Positions 22,121 through 34,699 of a DNA stretch of 64,000 bases are shown one piece after another. The translations under genes and the position numbers were made by a program. Positions within the stretch are counted from its first letter, which is position 1. Every line of letters starts with the position of its first letter. The notes beneath the pieces are model-generated. The model ran no database searches. It was not told the origin of the DNA and saw nothing but the letters and a program-made list of their open reading frames with translations. This stretch comes from Alligator mississippiensis (Eukaryota; Chordata; Crocodylia; Alligatoridae): NCBI RefSeq assembly GCF_030867095.1, contig NC_081828.1, forward strand, positions 210,992,978 to 211,056,977. Reading direction: 5' to 3'.

Positions 22121-23734
22121 TCGACATCTAGAGATGAAAAGAGCTAGCTATGAACCTGGTGTCGTGTCATAATCGCCTTTTTGCTGCAGGGCTTGCTTAG
22201 AGCAGACCAATTCCTGCCACCTCACGTGTTATCCAGCAGCACCTGTATCTTTGGGACTGGAACAGTTTTGCTGCAGATGACCGGCTTCAGGGGTTGGCAC
22301 AACTTACATGGCAAGGAGTTTATATATCTGGGGGCTCCCTGGACTGGAGCAAGATGGTAGGCAAGGACCGGATCTGACACACTCCTCATCCATAGGGGCA
22401 GCAGCAGAAGCGTCTCTGCCTGACTGATCCGGGCTGGTCCCTATGGCCTTCATCAAGGAGAGGGCAATTGCCCCTTCCATTTTCCAACGGCTCCATAAAC
22501 AGAGCCTAGTCACATCACCGAGATGCCACTGCCCTTGGATAATTCAGTCCTCCTCTGGCACCAGTCCCACCCAGCAGATGCCTGGGGCATTGGAGTCTGG
22601 TGTCCCAGTGGAGGTGAAATCAGTGGAATATACCCTAGCCCCATGCTCAGGGAAACTAGCTTTCTTTATACACATGTATGCAACCTAAAATGAGAAGCCT
22701 ACAGCCTGCCAGGCAATCCCCTTCCAGGAATCTCAGCCTAGGCACAGCGCTTGGGGTTGATGCTACCTCCAGAACAAATTCTCGTCAGGGCCCAAGGCAG
22801 AGAGACATCCTGTCCTGCGGGCACACAACTCCCTTGCTCCGCCAGCTGCTCCTCACATCACCCCAAAGGAGCAAGGCATGCACCCTATCTCCCCAGCAAC
22901 TTGCACTGGAAGAAAAAAGAAAGTGGAATGCTATCTCAGTGCATCCAGGAGGCCGAACTTCACCCCAACAGGGTATCATCTCCCAAGTGAAATATTCACT
23001 TAAACTCTGATCCTAAATATCTGCCTTTTGTAACAGCAGCGCACTACTTCTGCTGCTCCCCCCCGGGATTCAGCACCACATTGTTGTGCTCTGTCAACAC
23101 ACTTAGCAGAGCTGGATCTTTTACATGCTGTAAAAATGCTTTAAGCAAGCAGAGGAACAACCACTAATCAGTTCAATTAGACCCGCTGAACCCAGAATGA
23201 GTAGGAGTTCCAATTAACTCACCCTTTCAACACTTCCCACATCCTGAAGCCAAGGTGCTGTATCGAACTATATGCTTAACGCTGCTAAGAGCTAAACAGA
23301 AGAGTAGTACATATCCAGCATGTTAGCAATATGCTTTGCAACTAATTCACTGCAAACGCTTAGCACATCCGCAGCACTAAAGAAAAACTCTGTGCTGTCG
23401 AGGGCAGCAGCTCATGCTGCTATTAAAGAGGAATATTTCAGTGTCCCGGTGAAGAGCAGAGCACCATTCAAAGTGTAACTAGAAGACAGGACAGCTTGGA
23501 GGCAAAAGCTCTGTGGGGCTTAGGGCAAATCCAGTTTTCCTTCTAATAAAGCTCCTTGTTCAGTGTTAGAAGACAGCAGCTCTTTCGATAAGGTGGAAGG
23601 TATCTGGCACGGGGCAGGATCTGCCCTCTTACATGACTTTCTATTTTTCCCTCATGTTAGAGAAGAGTTGGGTAATTCATATTACCGGGTTCTTGGGATA
23701 ATTAACATTAATCACATATATGCTCCCAGCGGTT
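22121..23734. other. Unique sequence, no gene recognised
   Basis: Mixed-composition sequence with no family or exon that I can name. Confidence 0.35.
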
Positions 23735-23815
23735 TTTCCTGCTCAAGTGCAGGGAGGGTTGGACCCGATGATTTGTAAGGTCCCTAACAACTGTGAAACT
23801 ATATCCACTGAAGTC
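23735..23815 (+). mobile_element. CR1 3' end remnant
   Basis: CAGGGAGGGTTGGACCCGATG and then AAGGTCCCTAACAACTGTGAAAC match the CR1 3' UTR pattern (GGTTGGACTAGATGAT..AAGGTCCCTTCCAACTCT). It is diverged. Confidence 0.65.
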
Positions 23816-26640
23816 CACAGGTTTCCAAAGCAGAAGGTGTGAAAGCTCGTTCCTAGTTTTGTTCTGGACAGGGGAAGTGGCATCGCTGTCTCCAGCTCCC
23901 AGCAGGTGGCTCGGCGAAATTTTCTGTTCCTTGGTACTTGACGGGATCAATGCATTCCTCTACGTCATTCCTTGCTCCCTTCCAGCTCTGTTTAATGGCA
24001 AAGAAATGGTAAGAATTAATTACCCTTCTTGTAACTCCCCCCTGGTCATTCCCTGCATGCTCCCTTTGGATTCCCACGCACGTTAGCAGAGTCAGAGCAA
24101 GGGCTCCTATGAACTAGTGCCAAGGTGCGCGTGGGCATTTCAGTTCACCTCTTCATGGATAGACAATACCGTGGGAACAGACACACGTGCTCCATAAAGG
24201 ATCCAGAAATGAATCACTCTTTAGTGTAAGTACACAGCCAGAATTATATATCAGACAGCCAGAGAGAGAGAAATTTCCCTGCCTCGGTTTTCCCAGCACT
24301 CTTTCAATTTGGGACACAGTCCCCGGAGGTGGATCCTTCCTGCACATGGCTTCCTGCACCCACCTTTCCTGCACATGGCCTCTACTCCAGACCACATCAT
24401 CTCTCTTTCCCTGCGCTCCTTGGAGAATAGCCTTCTTTTACAGCTAGTGTTGCCAACTCCCTCCTACGAAAGCCTGTCTCCTTGTTCTTCTCTCCCACCT
24501 ATAATTTCTCTTCTGGAAGATGGAGTCTCTCTGGTTTCTTTACTGCAAAATGGCACATGACAGCTCCTTTATTTTATATCCTCTGGATAGGTTTATCAAG
24601 TGACCATTATTACCACCTCCAACCCTGCCTCCGGAGCTCAGACACCTAATGCTGGGCGGTGCGTGCCCATCTTTGCCCCAGGGGAGCTCCATGTGAATGG
24701 CTGCTCTTCAGTGTTTAACCCCCTTCCTTTATGCCAGAATTGCCCCCGTCTCTTCTTGTGTGCTTTGGGTGAATGTGGAGGACACAGGAAGCAGAGAAAG
24801 CTAGTAAACTCCATGTGCAATATGGAGTTTGTAGGCTGACACAAACCTTTAAAAGCTTAAAAAAGTTAAAACGGTGAAGGGATCCCCATATCAGACTGAG
24901 CTCATGAAGTGCCCCCAGGTTTCCAGAGCATCAGCCCTCTTGGCTGGGTCCCACGGCCCTGGATGCATTAGGAAGGGGGTCAACTAAAGGGCTGAATAAT
25001 GCCTGAGGCAAACAGGCTCAATAAAATTATTCTGTATTCAAGCACAGGGGCTCCGATCTGACATATATAGCCCACTCCTGAGCTCATAGTACCCATCAGG
25101 ACTAATACTTCAGCAAAAGAGCTCTTAACAACAGCATGTTGAGCTCTTACCAAGCGAGTGATATTTCATTTCAGCAGTAAATGAAAGTACGGAGCCTGAT
25201 TTTCCTCTTGCTCACCTTGGTATCAATCAGGACTAACTTGATTTCTCTCTCTCTTGATACACCTACAGCCAATGTATCACAATGAAAGGATTGCTTCTTT
25301 TGCCAACACAGGCATATTTTCTTTGGTCCAAGAGCCACATTAGCATCCTTCTACAACTGCAATTAAATACAACATGCAAGAGCCCTTTTAAACAAGAATA
25401 TCGCCTAGCATAGGAGCAGGGGTACTGCCGTCCTGGCTTTTGTGCCTTCAGACCTGTTCCCTCAGCTCCAATCTTTTCTCAGCCGCTGTGGTGTTGCAAT
25501 GATATTCTGCGGCTGGGTGACCTTTGGGGCCACCTCCCAATAAATGCAGATTCAGGCTGGAGCAGTCTATATCTGATCATTACCCAGAATCTCCTTAGAC
25601 AGGTACAACCTTGCCCTATGCTTTGCATTTGTGTCTCGGGAGCAATGCAAGGTAACACCATGTTTTTAAAATGCCTGTTTTATCTCGCTTGCCTAATTGA
25701 TGCATTCAGACAGGCCTGCAACGAGAAGAGGCAAATGCCTCCAGTAATAAGCTTCAGTGTGTTTTAAAGAGCCAGGATCATTTCAGATTAGCAGCAGATG
25801 AGCCCCTCACGGAGGGTGCTAATTATTTACCCGTGGCATGGCAGCGTACCGCATTGCGGTGTGCAGGCAAGGAGTTTACCTGAAGCCTATGTACACTTAC
25901 TCCCTAGAGGCACAGGCCAGACCTGGGAGAGAAACGAGCACGGCTGCGTGGTTCTGGAGGAACGGCAAGGACTGCAGACCTCCCGGGCTGGCTAGAGAAA
26001 TCCACCCTGGCCATCCCTCCAGGTGGAGAGAAGGGGTGGGAAAGAAGTGGCGACGGAGATGAGTAAAGGGCGAAGAAACTATTTCAAGATCCCTTGTTGC
26101 AGTTGCAAAAAAACATGTGCCTCCTAAATGCAGGCAAATGTATCACTGCCAGGCACTGACAATCACAGGACTCTGACCCTCCTGGTCGAGAAAGCACAGC
26201 CTCACTGCCATTGGCAGCAAAGGCATCTCTTCCCCTGGCTGTTAGTCTGCAGGATGAGTCTGCTCTGACTACGCCCGGCGTGTGAGTGCTGCTCACATAC
26301 CTGCCAGGTAGTTGATGACAAGAGAGCTCACCTGCCAAGCACAAAGCGCACGCCGCGGTGCAGGGCCAGGCACCTGGGGCTGGGCTGCATGCAAGGACCG
26401 GCAGGGAAGGTCTCCTGGAGGCAAGCCTTAAGCTCAGGGGAGTGCAACGGAAAACAAGTGTAGGAACTGGGCTTTGCTACCTGCTTTATATTCACGGGAG
26501 GGATGACAGCAACATGCAGGCCCACACAGCCCTGACCAAGCAAAAGCTCTGCCACCATAGGAGAGCGGGCACTTTGACCTCCTCCAGTCCGTTGCCTTTA
26601 CTAATGCTCAGTCACTTCCATTCGCTCGCCTTCCCTGCAG
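23816..26640. other. Unique sequence, no gene recognised
   Basis: Mixed sequence with a repeated phrase TTCCTGCACATGGC at 24338 and 24367 (about 29 bp apart). No exon is supported. Confidence 0.35.
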
Positions 26641-26701
26641 CCCGGATCAGCGTCGTTACCAATAACAAGCACAGGGGGTCAGATTTGGACAGCTTTTGCT
26701 G
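26641..26701 (+). other. Candidate 61-nt exon with strong splice signals
   Basis: It is preceded by a CTAAT-type branch point and the pyrimidine-rich CTCGCCTTCCCTGCAG, and followed by GTAAGTCAG, both close to consensus. The reading frames give short peptides I do not recognise; one frame is stopped. It could be an exon of a long non-coding RNA or a chance pair of sites. Confidence 0.3.
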
Positions 26702-27171
26702 GTAAGTCAGACGGCAGATGGGAAAAACTCGCAGCGCCTCGGCGAAAGGAGTTGCTTGCTCACCTTATTATTGCAAAGAGCCGTTTGCTAAAACAGAGGG
26801 CACGGGGAACACAAGCAAGAGCTCGTTTCCCCAGCACTATCTTGATGGACTTTCCTCCAGAAGCGTGGCTGCCTATAACCGGAAGGCCAAGCAGGGTTGT
26901 ACCCTGTAGACCAACTTGTTAAGAACAGCATGAGTTTTCACAGGTTACGCAGCTTACTTCATCAGATGCTGTGTGTAGACCTGCGGAGAGTGGGGGTACT
27001 AAATAGAAAGGAATAAAGTCATTTCAGTATACAGGATAGAGGAAGTTGGAGGTAAGAAGGGGGTACTACTGAGAGACAAAGGTTGACGAGATCCACAAAG
27101 CATTTAAACCATTTAGAGACACCGGGGTTATAATTTAATGCATTAGGGATACAAGGGTTATAAAAGCTAGT

Positions 27172-27471
27172 CTAGGTCAAGAGTCCATGGTTTCTGTTGA
27201 GACCGCACTTAACACAATCCAATCTGTGGACGATATCTTGTTCTGCAATTTCGTGTTCAGGTTGGTTTTTAAAGGTTTGCTGTTTCCAAACAGCTGCTCC
27301 GAGGTCAGCGATGGACTGGACGGGAGTTAAAGTGCTCTGCCACCGTCCGGCATGTCTTTCTGGCATGGATGCCAGATCCGTGTCCATTCGTTCTTTCAGT
27401 TTGTCTGTCCAGTGCAGACGGCGCTGCAAGCAGGTGATGACGTATGTGACACTGTCCATGACAATAGACAC
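27172..27471 (-). other. Unidentified 99-codon open frame
   Basis: The minus-strand frame contains VITCLQRRLHWTDKLKER and a W/Q-rich remainder. The plus-strand flank CAGCTTACTTCATCAGATGC looks like a dispersed repeat. I do not recognise a protein family. It may be part of an old element rather than a gene. Confidence 0.25.
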
Positions 27472-27479
27472 AAGAAGCT

Positions 27480-28359
27480 TATGCCTCCCTCTATAAGGTG
27501 TTGTCCTCCCCTGCCGTCTGCCTGACTTTGGGCTAACATTGCTACCTACTTCTGTCCATACCCTGATATACCAGGCTGCTTTTGGTGGTTGCCCTAGGAA
27601 GAGTAAGCATTTCTACATTGATTGCCCCTGACCCAAGACCCTCACGGCTCTGATGAGTCAAATAGTGCTGGTGATTGACACCTCTCCCTGCTTTTCCCCA
27701 GCAGGATGGGGGTAGCATTACCAATCAGCCACAGAGCAGCCCCTTATTATCAATGGAGGAAGAACCAGGCACTGTTATTTGTGTGTCTGCATGATATTCA
27801 ACTGAGCCAGAAAAAGGGTATCTTGGTTTTGGGGTTTTTTTTTTAATTGCTTGCAATTATAAGAGAAAGAGGACTGTGTTTTATCAGACTGCCTACAGCT
27901 GAGAAAGAGGCAAAGAACCATTTCAGCTGCCTGTGAAACTGTGCTCTGCGGGTATCTTATCTTCTTAACTAGCTGAAAACCAGCTAGTTACCTCCTACCT
28001 GATGTAAAGCTGCAGGATCACTTCCTCAGCTGCTGGCCATGAGCCCGGCTCCATCCCAGCTAGGGACACTTCAGCAACATTGCAGCTCAGGTCCTGCTTC
28101 AAGTCCATAGTAAAGCACAACTAATCTCAGAGCTGGGGCTCTGGAAATTAATTGAAGCAGCTTCCAGGGCTATAATTTGGCAGGACACAGGGAGTCAGAG
28201 AAAATGAAAGGTGTCCTGTGCATCCCTGCTCCTGGATTCTTTCATTAACTTTCTTATTCTTCTTGCTGTAATGACTACTATTATCTTAGCAACAGCATCC
28301 AATTACCATATTAACAAAGCCCCCTGCAGCTTTCAGTGCCTTAATCCTCATGATGTATC
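27480..28359. other. Unique sequence, no gene recognised
   Basis: Nothing apart from a T-rich run near 27834-27844. AGCAACAGC at 28288 lies in an AT-rich, possibly conserved stretch. Confidence 0.3.
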
Positions 28360-28425
28360 TGTTCAGTGAGGAAGTGTTGCTATCTTCATTTTACAGATGG
28401 AAAACATAAGATGGGAAGAGATCTC
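28360..28425 (+). repeat. MIR-like fragment
   Basis: ATCTTCATTTTACAGATGG and then AAAACATAAGATGGGAAGAG resemble the MIR ATTTTACAGATGAGGAAACTG block. It is short and old. Confidence 0.5.
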
Positions 28426-28789
28426 CTGGGCCATCGAGGTGACTGTCATATAATCCCTTGCATAAACCCAGCAAAAACTCCATCTTAATGCCAGTTTGGA
28501 TTTTCCAAAATCTCATTGCTCCGACAAGTTACAACTTTTCTTCTTCCTTCCAGCCGATATTGATCCATAGCCAGCTTATATGCCTTTTTTCTTGTGCTGT
28601 CGTTATCCTTAAGATTAAATACCTTGATTATTCACATACCCAAATCACCTCCTCCCCCGCAAAAAAATAAGGGTTGTAAATTGGGGCATGTGTCTTAAAG
28701 GGGAAAACTGATTCTGAATAGTTTGGCTAAAAGGAAAAACCTATTTTTTTCCTTCATTTTGCCACAATTGTTTGGGGGGGGCATGTGAT

Positions 28790-29061
28790 ACTTAAGTAAA
28801 TATGGTGGTCTTTTTCTCTTTGGTATCTACCCCCACACCCTCTGTGTATTTAGAGGCAACAGTCGCATCCCTTGTCAGCTTTGGTGGTGTTAGGCTAAGA
28901 AAGCCAAGCTTTTCATGTCTCCTCTTGTTCAGAGGTTCCCAGTTCCCCTGACCATCCATTCTCTGCACCCACTCCAATTTGGATTCAGCTTTCTTGAATA
29001 TGGGTGACCAGCCCTGCATTACTGATGTGGTTTCACTAGGGTCTTGCATGGTGGTCTTCAT
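28790..29061 (-). mobile_element. Ancient CR1-like fragment
   Basis: The minus strand translates as VMQGWSPIFKKAESKLEWVQR, which lines up with the CR1 reverse transcriptase tail (..VQFWAPHFKKDVDKLERVQR). It is followed by EKLGFLSLT-like sequence. It is strongly diverged. Confidence 0.6.
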
Positions 29062-29403
29062 ACTTCTCTAGCTCTACTGGAAATACTTTCCCTGATATAT
29101 TCAAGGCTCATATTTGTCTTTTTTCTAAGGCAGAAAGGAGCTAGTTGAGTTACCAGAAGCTTATCACAAAACTAGGGCTTAAACCCATATCCCCAGGATT
29201 TCAGGCTAGCACCACAACTACTCCAGTCTTTCTTCACTAATGAATCGAAAAAGCATGTCCCATATGAACTCACTGACCTATTAGTAGCCCATATAGCCAT
29301 TGTTCACCCTCACAGGTCAGCATTATAGCACATTCCCAAGCCCATAAGTTTTAGGGTAGCATCTGTAGGCTTCATCTTAAATGAGGCCATTGTTGTGCTA
29401 GGT

Positions 29404-29712
29404 CACTGGTGCTCCACCTGTTTAGACTCGAGGCACTCAGCAGATTGGAGGCCCCCCTCAAAAGACTCAAGGCCCCCCTCAGAAAATGCTAGTCTTTTTT
29501 TTTTTGATTACAGAAAAATAATATGACAGTTCTTCATTGCAAAAACCACAACAGGTCAGACTGTTTTTAACTCTGTGCATTCCTATTTGAAATCTCTGGG
29601 TTTATCTTGAGAATCGTGTTTGCATGTCCAATAGTGCTAACACTGAGCGGCTCCTGCAGCACCCCTGAAAGGATCTCTGGGTACCCCAGGGCTCCATGGT
29701 TAAGACTCACTG
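29404..29712. mobile_element. Non-autonomous hAT element, 309 bp, with perfect target duplication
   Basis: It is flanked on both sides by TGCTAGGT (29396-29403 and 29713-29720). The left end CACTGGTGCTCCACCTG and right end TGGTTAAGACTCACTG are decayed forms of the CAGTGGTTCTCAACC terminus. The interior has two near-copies of AGGCCCCCCTC and a T tract near 29494-29504. No transposase is present. Confidence 0.85.
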
Positions 29713-31249
29713 TGCTAGGTGCTGTTCATCATCAGAGATGCTTCAGGTCCCTAAGAGCCTATACTGCAAGGTAGGTCTACACTGTAACCAGGGAATGTGA
29801 CTCCAGCATGAATGAACCTATGAGACCTAATTTAATCCAGCTAGTGCATGTACTGAATGCAGGTGGGGGTAGGGGGGTGCAGTGGCAAGGGTTTCAATGC
29901 TGGCTTGAAGTCCCAGAGTAGACCTACAGTTGTGAGAACATAATACAGACCAACAAAAAGCATATGGTGCTGTGCCCATGCTGCTACTAATACCCAGGCT
30001 GGCTTGAATATATCTACATGGGCTGCAGTCTCACCTCCTGTCACAGTATAGATTAAAGGTGCTCCAAGCCGTGCAGCCCATAGGAGTGGAGTGGTTCAGA
30101 CATGCCAATGACTTTGGCCAACAACACACAAGAGCGATGGGGGTTAACCTCATGCCCAGACCGCTTGGAGATGCCCCTGCCTGAATAACGGGTGCCCATT
30201 TATATCTATGTTGATTAGGAACCCTTTGGCAGAAGTCCAGAGCAGGGAAATATCAGTTTGCAATAAAGTGACCCGCTACTTTTATAGGCAGTGAGTAGAA
30301 GTGGGGAGGTATTTAAAAAAAGATAATCCCCAAATAGATGCAAATAAGACTAATTTTAAAGCACTTGCCATTTAACACAGTTGCCTTGCTGCTCCCAACA
30401 GCATCACAGGAGTCCTGGAGGAAGGACTGCTCCATAGGAATGTGCAACAGCACTGTAATGCTGGCTGTAAGAGCTGATGCCTGGTCCATTTATATATATA
30501 GGATTTGCTTAACGATAGGTCAGTTGAAACTCACTGATGCCAAGTGATGAACAGGTCTTTGAAGTCCATCCAAAGACTCTTTAGTGGACTTTGTGTCAAG
30601 CTCATTGCAAGCAGGAAGGGAAATTGCTTTCCCCTTCTGACTTGGCGGTGCTGAATTGGCAGACTAAGAAGCATTTTCTCCGTAATAAAGCTATCAGCCG
30701 ATCCCGCCTGCTTGTTTATCTTTTAATGATCCTTTGGAGCAACCGGGTGACACTGGGGAGCTTAAATCTGTCAAGCAGAGAAAAATAGCAGAGCAGCACA
30801 GAAATGGCCTTCATGATAGTGGCCCATGCTGAGTAGCTTGGATGATCTGGTATTATTATATACCCATTGGTTTGCTACAAGGCTACTAAATCAAAGCTAT
30901 ACGGGACTGTGTGAAGGAAACCCCTCCTGGATGAATTGCTGGTGCCAGGGATGTTAATTCATTTCTAGGGATGTTCAGACTCCAAGTTACAAGCTAGTCC
31001 TCAAGCGGCCTTTCCACTCTTGCTCTGGGCAACTTGTTCTCTGTCCTTGGTGCAGGTGAAGCCTTCGCTCCTTTTTTCCACCTTGCTGGCCCAAGCAGCT
31101 AAACCGGTATCTCAGGGTCTGGTTCCTATTTTAGTATTAGGGCTGAGAAAGATGCTGTATTTTTTTCCTCATCCAGGTGGAACCAAGATGGAGCTAGCTG
31201 GACCGTGTACGCAGAATGAAGAATGATACCTGACCAAATATCAGTCTAA
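29713..31249. other. Unique sequence, no gene recognised
   Basis: A short GTAGGTCTACACTGTAACC near 29772 resembles MITE ends seen elsewhere in the window, but it is isolated. Confidence 0.3.
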
Positions 31250-31265
31250 GGGGGGGGGGGGGGGG
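31250..31265. repeat. Poly-G tract, 16 bp
   Basis: Uninterrupted run of 16 G. Confidence 0.95.
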
Positions 31266-31433
31266 ATTAGCAGGGAGCAGAAAGAGAGGAAGACCCATGG
31301 AAAGAACAATAGAAAGAAATGAGAGTGTAGCTACAGCTGGGATTCCCCCATGACAGCTGCCGTTGGCTGTGAAAGATGGAATATATTCATCCCGGCCTTA
31401 TGTGTGCCTAGTGCATTGAACAGGCTGGCAATA

Positions 31434-31520
31434 AGAGCCAGATTTTAAAGGCACCAGGAGCACAGTTTGAATAGAATTCAATGGGAATGAGGTGCCTAAA
31501 TATCTTTTAAAATCTAGTCC
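31434..31520. repeat. Short inverted-repeat element
   Basis: The left arm GAGCCAGATTTTAAAGGCACC (31434-31454) pairs with the right arm GGTGCCTAAATATCTTTTAA and following AATCTAG (31491-31515). The loop contains the CAATGGGAATGAG phrase common in amniote interspersed repeats. No target duplication was settled. Confidence 0.6.
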
Positions 31521-31759
31521 TGAGTTACCGCTGCCCTTGGGAGAATGGGCAGGGGAGGAAATGCAGTTCAAAGATACAACTCCAGAGCATCACTGCTCAC
31601 TGCCGCTTCTACGGAGCTGCAGCACATGTACCATCGTTTCAGTCATAGTCCATCGTGCCCCAATTCAGCGACAAGACTTTGGCTTGTGGTAGCACCTCCT
31701 CAGGATGCCATCATCATTATTATTATTTATTAGCAAAACGCTCATCATGAATGAAAGGG

Positions 31760-32460
31760 GTGGGAGGGCAGGGATGGAGACCAGCTTCTGGTCCTGGGCC
31801 CTCCCCTAGCCGCTCTGGGTCCAGTCCTGCTTCCCCCTCCACAGCTGCCATTCTGGTTCATGGCCCGCTCCCCCTGTTGCTCTGGGTCCAGCCCCGCACC
31901 GCCCCACCACTCTCTGCACGCAAGGGGGTGTGGTGCGTGGCTGTGTGTGGGGGCTGGCACGTGGCCATGGGGAGGGGAGTGGTGCGGGGGGCGGAAACAG
32001 CATGGGGAGTGCTCGCCAGCTGCATGGCATGGGGAGCGGCCCAAGAGAGTGGGGCAGGGAATACGGGGGAGGGGGGTGGCGTGTGGCCACATACTGTGGT
32101 ATAAAGAGTGGCCACGGCATGGGGAGCACCCACTGGCTGCAGCTATGTGGCCCAGGGTGCACGGGGGTGGGGGGGTGGCACACAGCTGCGGGGACTGGCA
32201 CAAGGAGTGGCCACAGCACTGGGAAAGCTCACCAGCTGCCTAATGTGGGGGGAGCACCTGCCAGCTGTGGCCGCTTGGCATGGGGTAATTATTTTGGGCA
32301 GAGGGGTGCTTACTGAGTTTGGCAAGCCATCGAGGGCCACATAACAGGCAGCCAGGGGCAGATAAATATTAATTTTATAAATTTTTTAGGGGCCCTGCAG
32401 GCCGGATAGAATGGCCTGGCGGGCTGCATCTGGCCCGTGGGCCACATTTTGCCCACCCTT
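31760..32460. mobile_element. hAT-like element with right end at 32460, left edge unclear
   Basis: GGGCTGCATCTGGCCCGTGG followed by GCCACATTTTGCCCACCCTT matches the right end of the element at 15733-16373. A possible left end, GGGGTGGGAGGGCAGGGA, lies near 31758, but no target duplication can be shown. Most of the interior is filled by the G-rich repeat listed next. Confidence 0.5.
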
Positions 32461-33275
32461 GGTGTGGGGAGTGGCCCTCAGGTGTGGTGCAAGGTGCATG
32501 GTGGGGGGTGGCACACAGCTATGTAGGAGGGTGCACGCAGCCACAGGGCATGGTGCAGGGAGTGGCCACAGCACAGGAAAAACTCATCAGCTGTGTGACC
32601 CTGGGGTTGGCATGTGGGGGCATAGCACGTGTGGGGAGTGGCTCTGGAAGGGCACATGGGGGCATGGCACGTGGCTGTGAGGCATGGTGTGAGGACTGGC
32701 CACGGTGCTGGCTGCGTGGCGCAGGGAGTGGTCCCGGGGTGCAGTGCAGGGTGCATGCCTGTATGGGAGGGGTGCAGCCATGGGGGGTGGTCGTGGTGTG
32801 GGGAGTGGTCCCGGGATATGGCACAGGGGTTGTGATATGCAGTGGTGTGGAGGGGGGAGATGTGGTGTGTGGGCATGGCACGAGGAGCGGCTGTGGTGGA
32901 GGGAGCACCTGCCAGCTGCCGCACTGTGGCATGTGGAGTGGTGCAGCACATGCCGGGGGGCATGGTGTGCAGCTGCGCGGGGGTGGGGTAGTGTGCAGCC
33001 ACAGGATGTGGTGTGGGGAGCAACCATGGCCCCAGGGTGTGGTGCAGGGCGCACGGGGGGTGTGGCATGTGACTGTGCGGGGGTCAGTGGCACGCAGCCC
33101 TGGGGTGTGGGGGGTGTGACATGGGGGCTGTCATGCGGCCACCTGATGCAGGGCATGGTCAGGGTGTGGCATTGGGCACCCAGCGTGGTGTGGCATGAGG
33201 TGCAGGTGTGCAGGGAGGCATGATGTGCAGCCAGTAGGGTGCTGCGCATGGAGCAGGCATGGCGGGGGGTCCACC
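31920..33275. repeat. G-rich degenerate minisatellite, about 1.35 kb
   Basis: The plus strand is built from variants of GTGGGGAGTGGCCACAGCA, GGTGCACGGGGGTGGG and GTGGCACACAGCTG. A larger module ending in GGAAAGCTCACCAGCTGC-like sequence recurs near 32212, 32565 and 32893, some 330-350 bp apart. It starts inside the hAT-like element and runs past its right end. Long overlapping open frames on both strands are caused by the lack of stop codons in this composition and are not genes. Confidence 0.85.
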
Positions 33276-34699
33276 TCGCCCCATGGCCCAGTGCTACAGC
33301 TACAGTATAAAGCACTCAACCCATATTGGAGTACACTAGATGGGCATACCACTCTGAATGGGTGCAGCTGTACCTGCAAAGCTGCTCTCTGTGCTTGTTA
33401 CTCACTACCGACCCTAGCCACGCCACTAGGAGCATGGTTTTACCATAACTGCCTCTATACAGGAACTTCTGAAACAGCACTGCCGGCGAGAGATCACGCC
33501 TCTTCTCGTCCTGACTGACGTAGCTGTGGCAGCGGCCGTCTGCCCTGTACGTCTGGTCTAAGTGTAGAATAGAAAACAGGTGGCTCCAGGCTGGCAGGGT
33601 AACCCAAGGTAACAGAGAAACAATACTGATGATAGCATGATCACCTGCAGTCTCAGCACATCCTTGCCACTATTACTCTGGTCCGCTGTGCCAGCGGTTT
33701 TCATGCAGGAGTTGCTGGTGCTCATTACTCAGACTGAACATTGCTGAGCAAACCACTTGCACACCAACGGGCACTAGCTTCTGACACTTGCAGACAGTTA
33801 AGGAGTTTCTTTGTTTTGTCCTCTCTGGTGTCAGTAGCTATAAAACTATTTGAGGCCTGATCCAAAGCTCAGTTAGGTCAATGATGGCCCATTCATCCAG
33901 TTTAAAGGCCATTGGAAACGCTTGATATGAAATACCATGTCACATGGGCATACTCCAGCCCCTCAGAGGGCATCAATGGGCCTTGTTCCATTGACTTCGG
34001 AAGACCTGTGATGGCTTAAGCTCTGCCTGAGAGGACAGAAATCTTGCCTTTCTTGGGAAGCATCAAATTATTGACATTCATGTGTGTAAAGATGAGCTGT
34101 TTCCAGAGCTACAATCCCTGGCACCTCTTTAGAGCTATTGTCTCTTGACTCCCACTCCGTACACGCTGGTAAAATGCCACAATCAGAATTTCTCTTTACG
34201 GCTCTTTCGGGAACTCGGCAAAAGCTTGCTCTTGAAAAGGCAACTGGCAGAGATCCAGGCCGTAGTCACGTTGCAGGGCTTTGGAGGAATGTCACCGTGC
34301 TATTACGGCAGGGGAGGTTGGATATTAGGACAGGCTGCAGGGGTCTTCCATGGCGAAGCAAGCCTATCAAATGTATCTTTCTGCGGCCACAAGGTAAAAT
34401 ACCTCACAATCAATACCAATAAGCAAACCCTCCCTCAGTTAAAACTACCTGCAAATGCACCACTCTGACAGGAAAACCTTGCAGAAGTCAGTTTTCAAAC
34501 AGGTGTCCTGCCCAGAGAGCAGTCCTAGTAGCTATCCTGTTTTAAAGGACTCCTTGCAAAAACATCGTTTGAGAGCAACATTTCCCCTATTAATGCAGCC
34601 GGTGTGGAGTAAATGGGTCTATCTTAGAGAATCAGCCTTCCTATTTCTGACCTGTAGACTCCCAATCACTCTCTAATACTGAAGTCCAAGGACTCAGTA
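33276..34699. other. Unique sequence, no gene recognised
   Basis: No exon or full repeat is supported. CCAGCGGTTTTCATGCAGG at 33691-33709 is weakly like a hAT end, but no partner was found. Confidence 0.3.

Noticed and set aside
31745..33315. Many overlapping open frames of 60-242 codons on both strands
   Set aside because: They come from a G-rich repeat that lacks stop codons; peptides are low-complexity (His/Pro or Gly/Trp rich) and have no domain.
33691..33780. CCAGCGGTTTTCATGCAGG as a hAT left end
   Set aside because: Only a partial match to the terminus, with no right end or 8-bp duplication.
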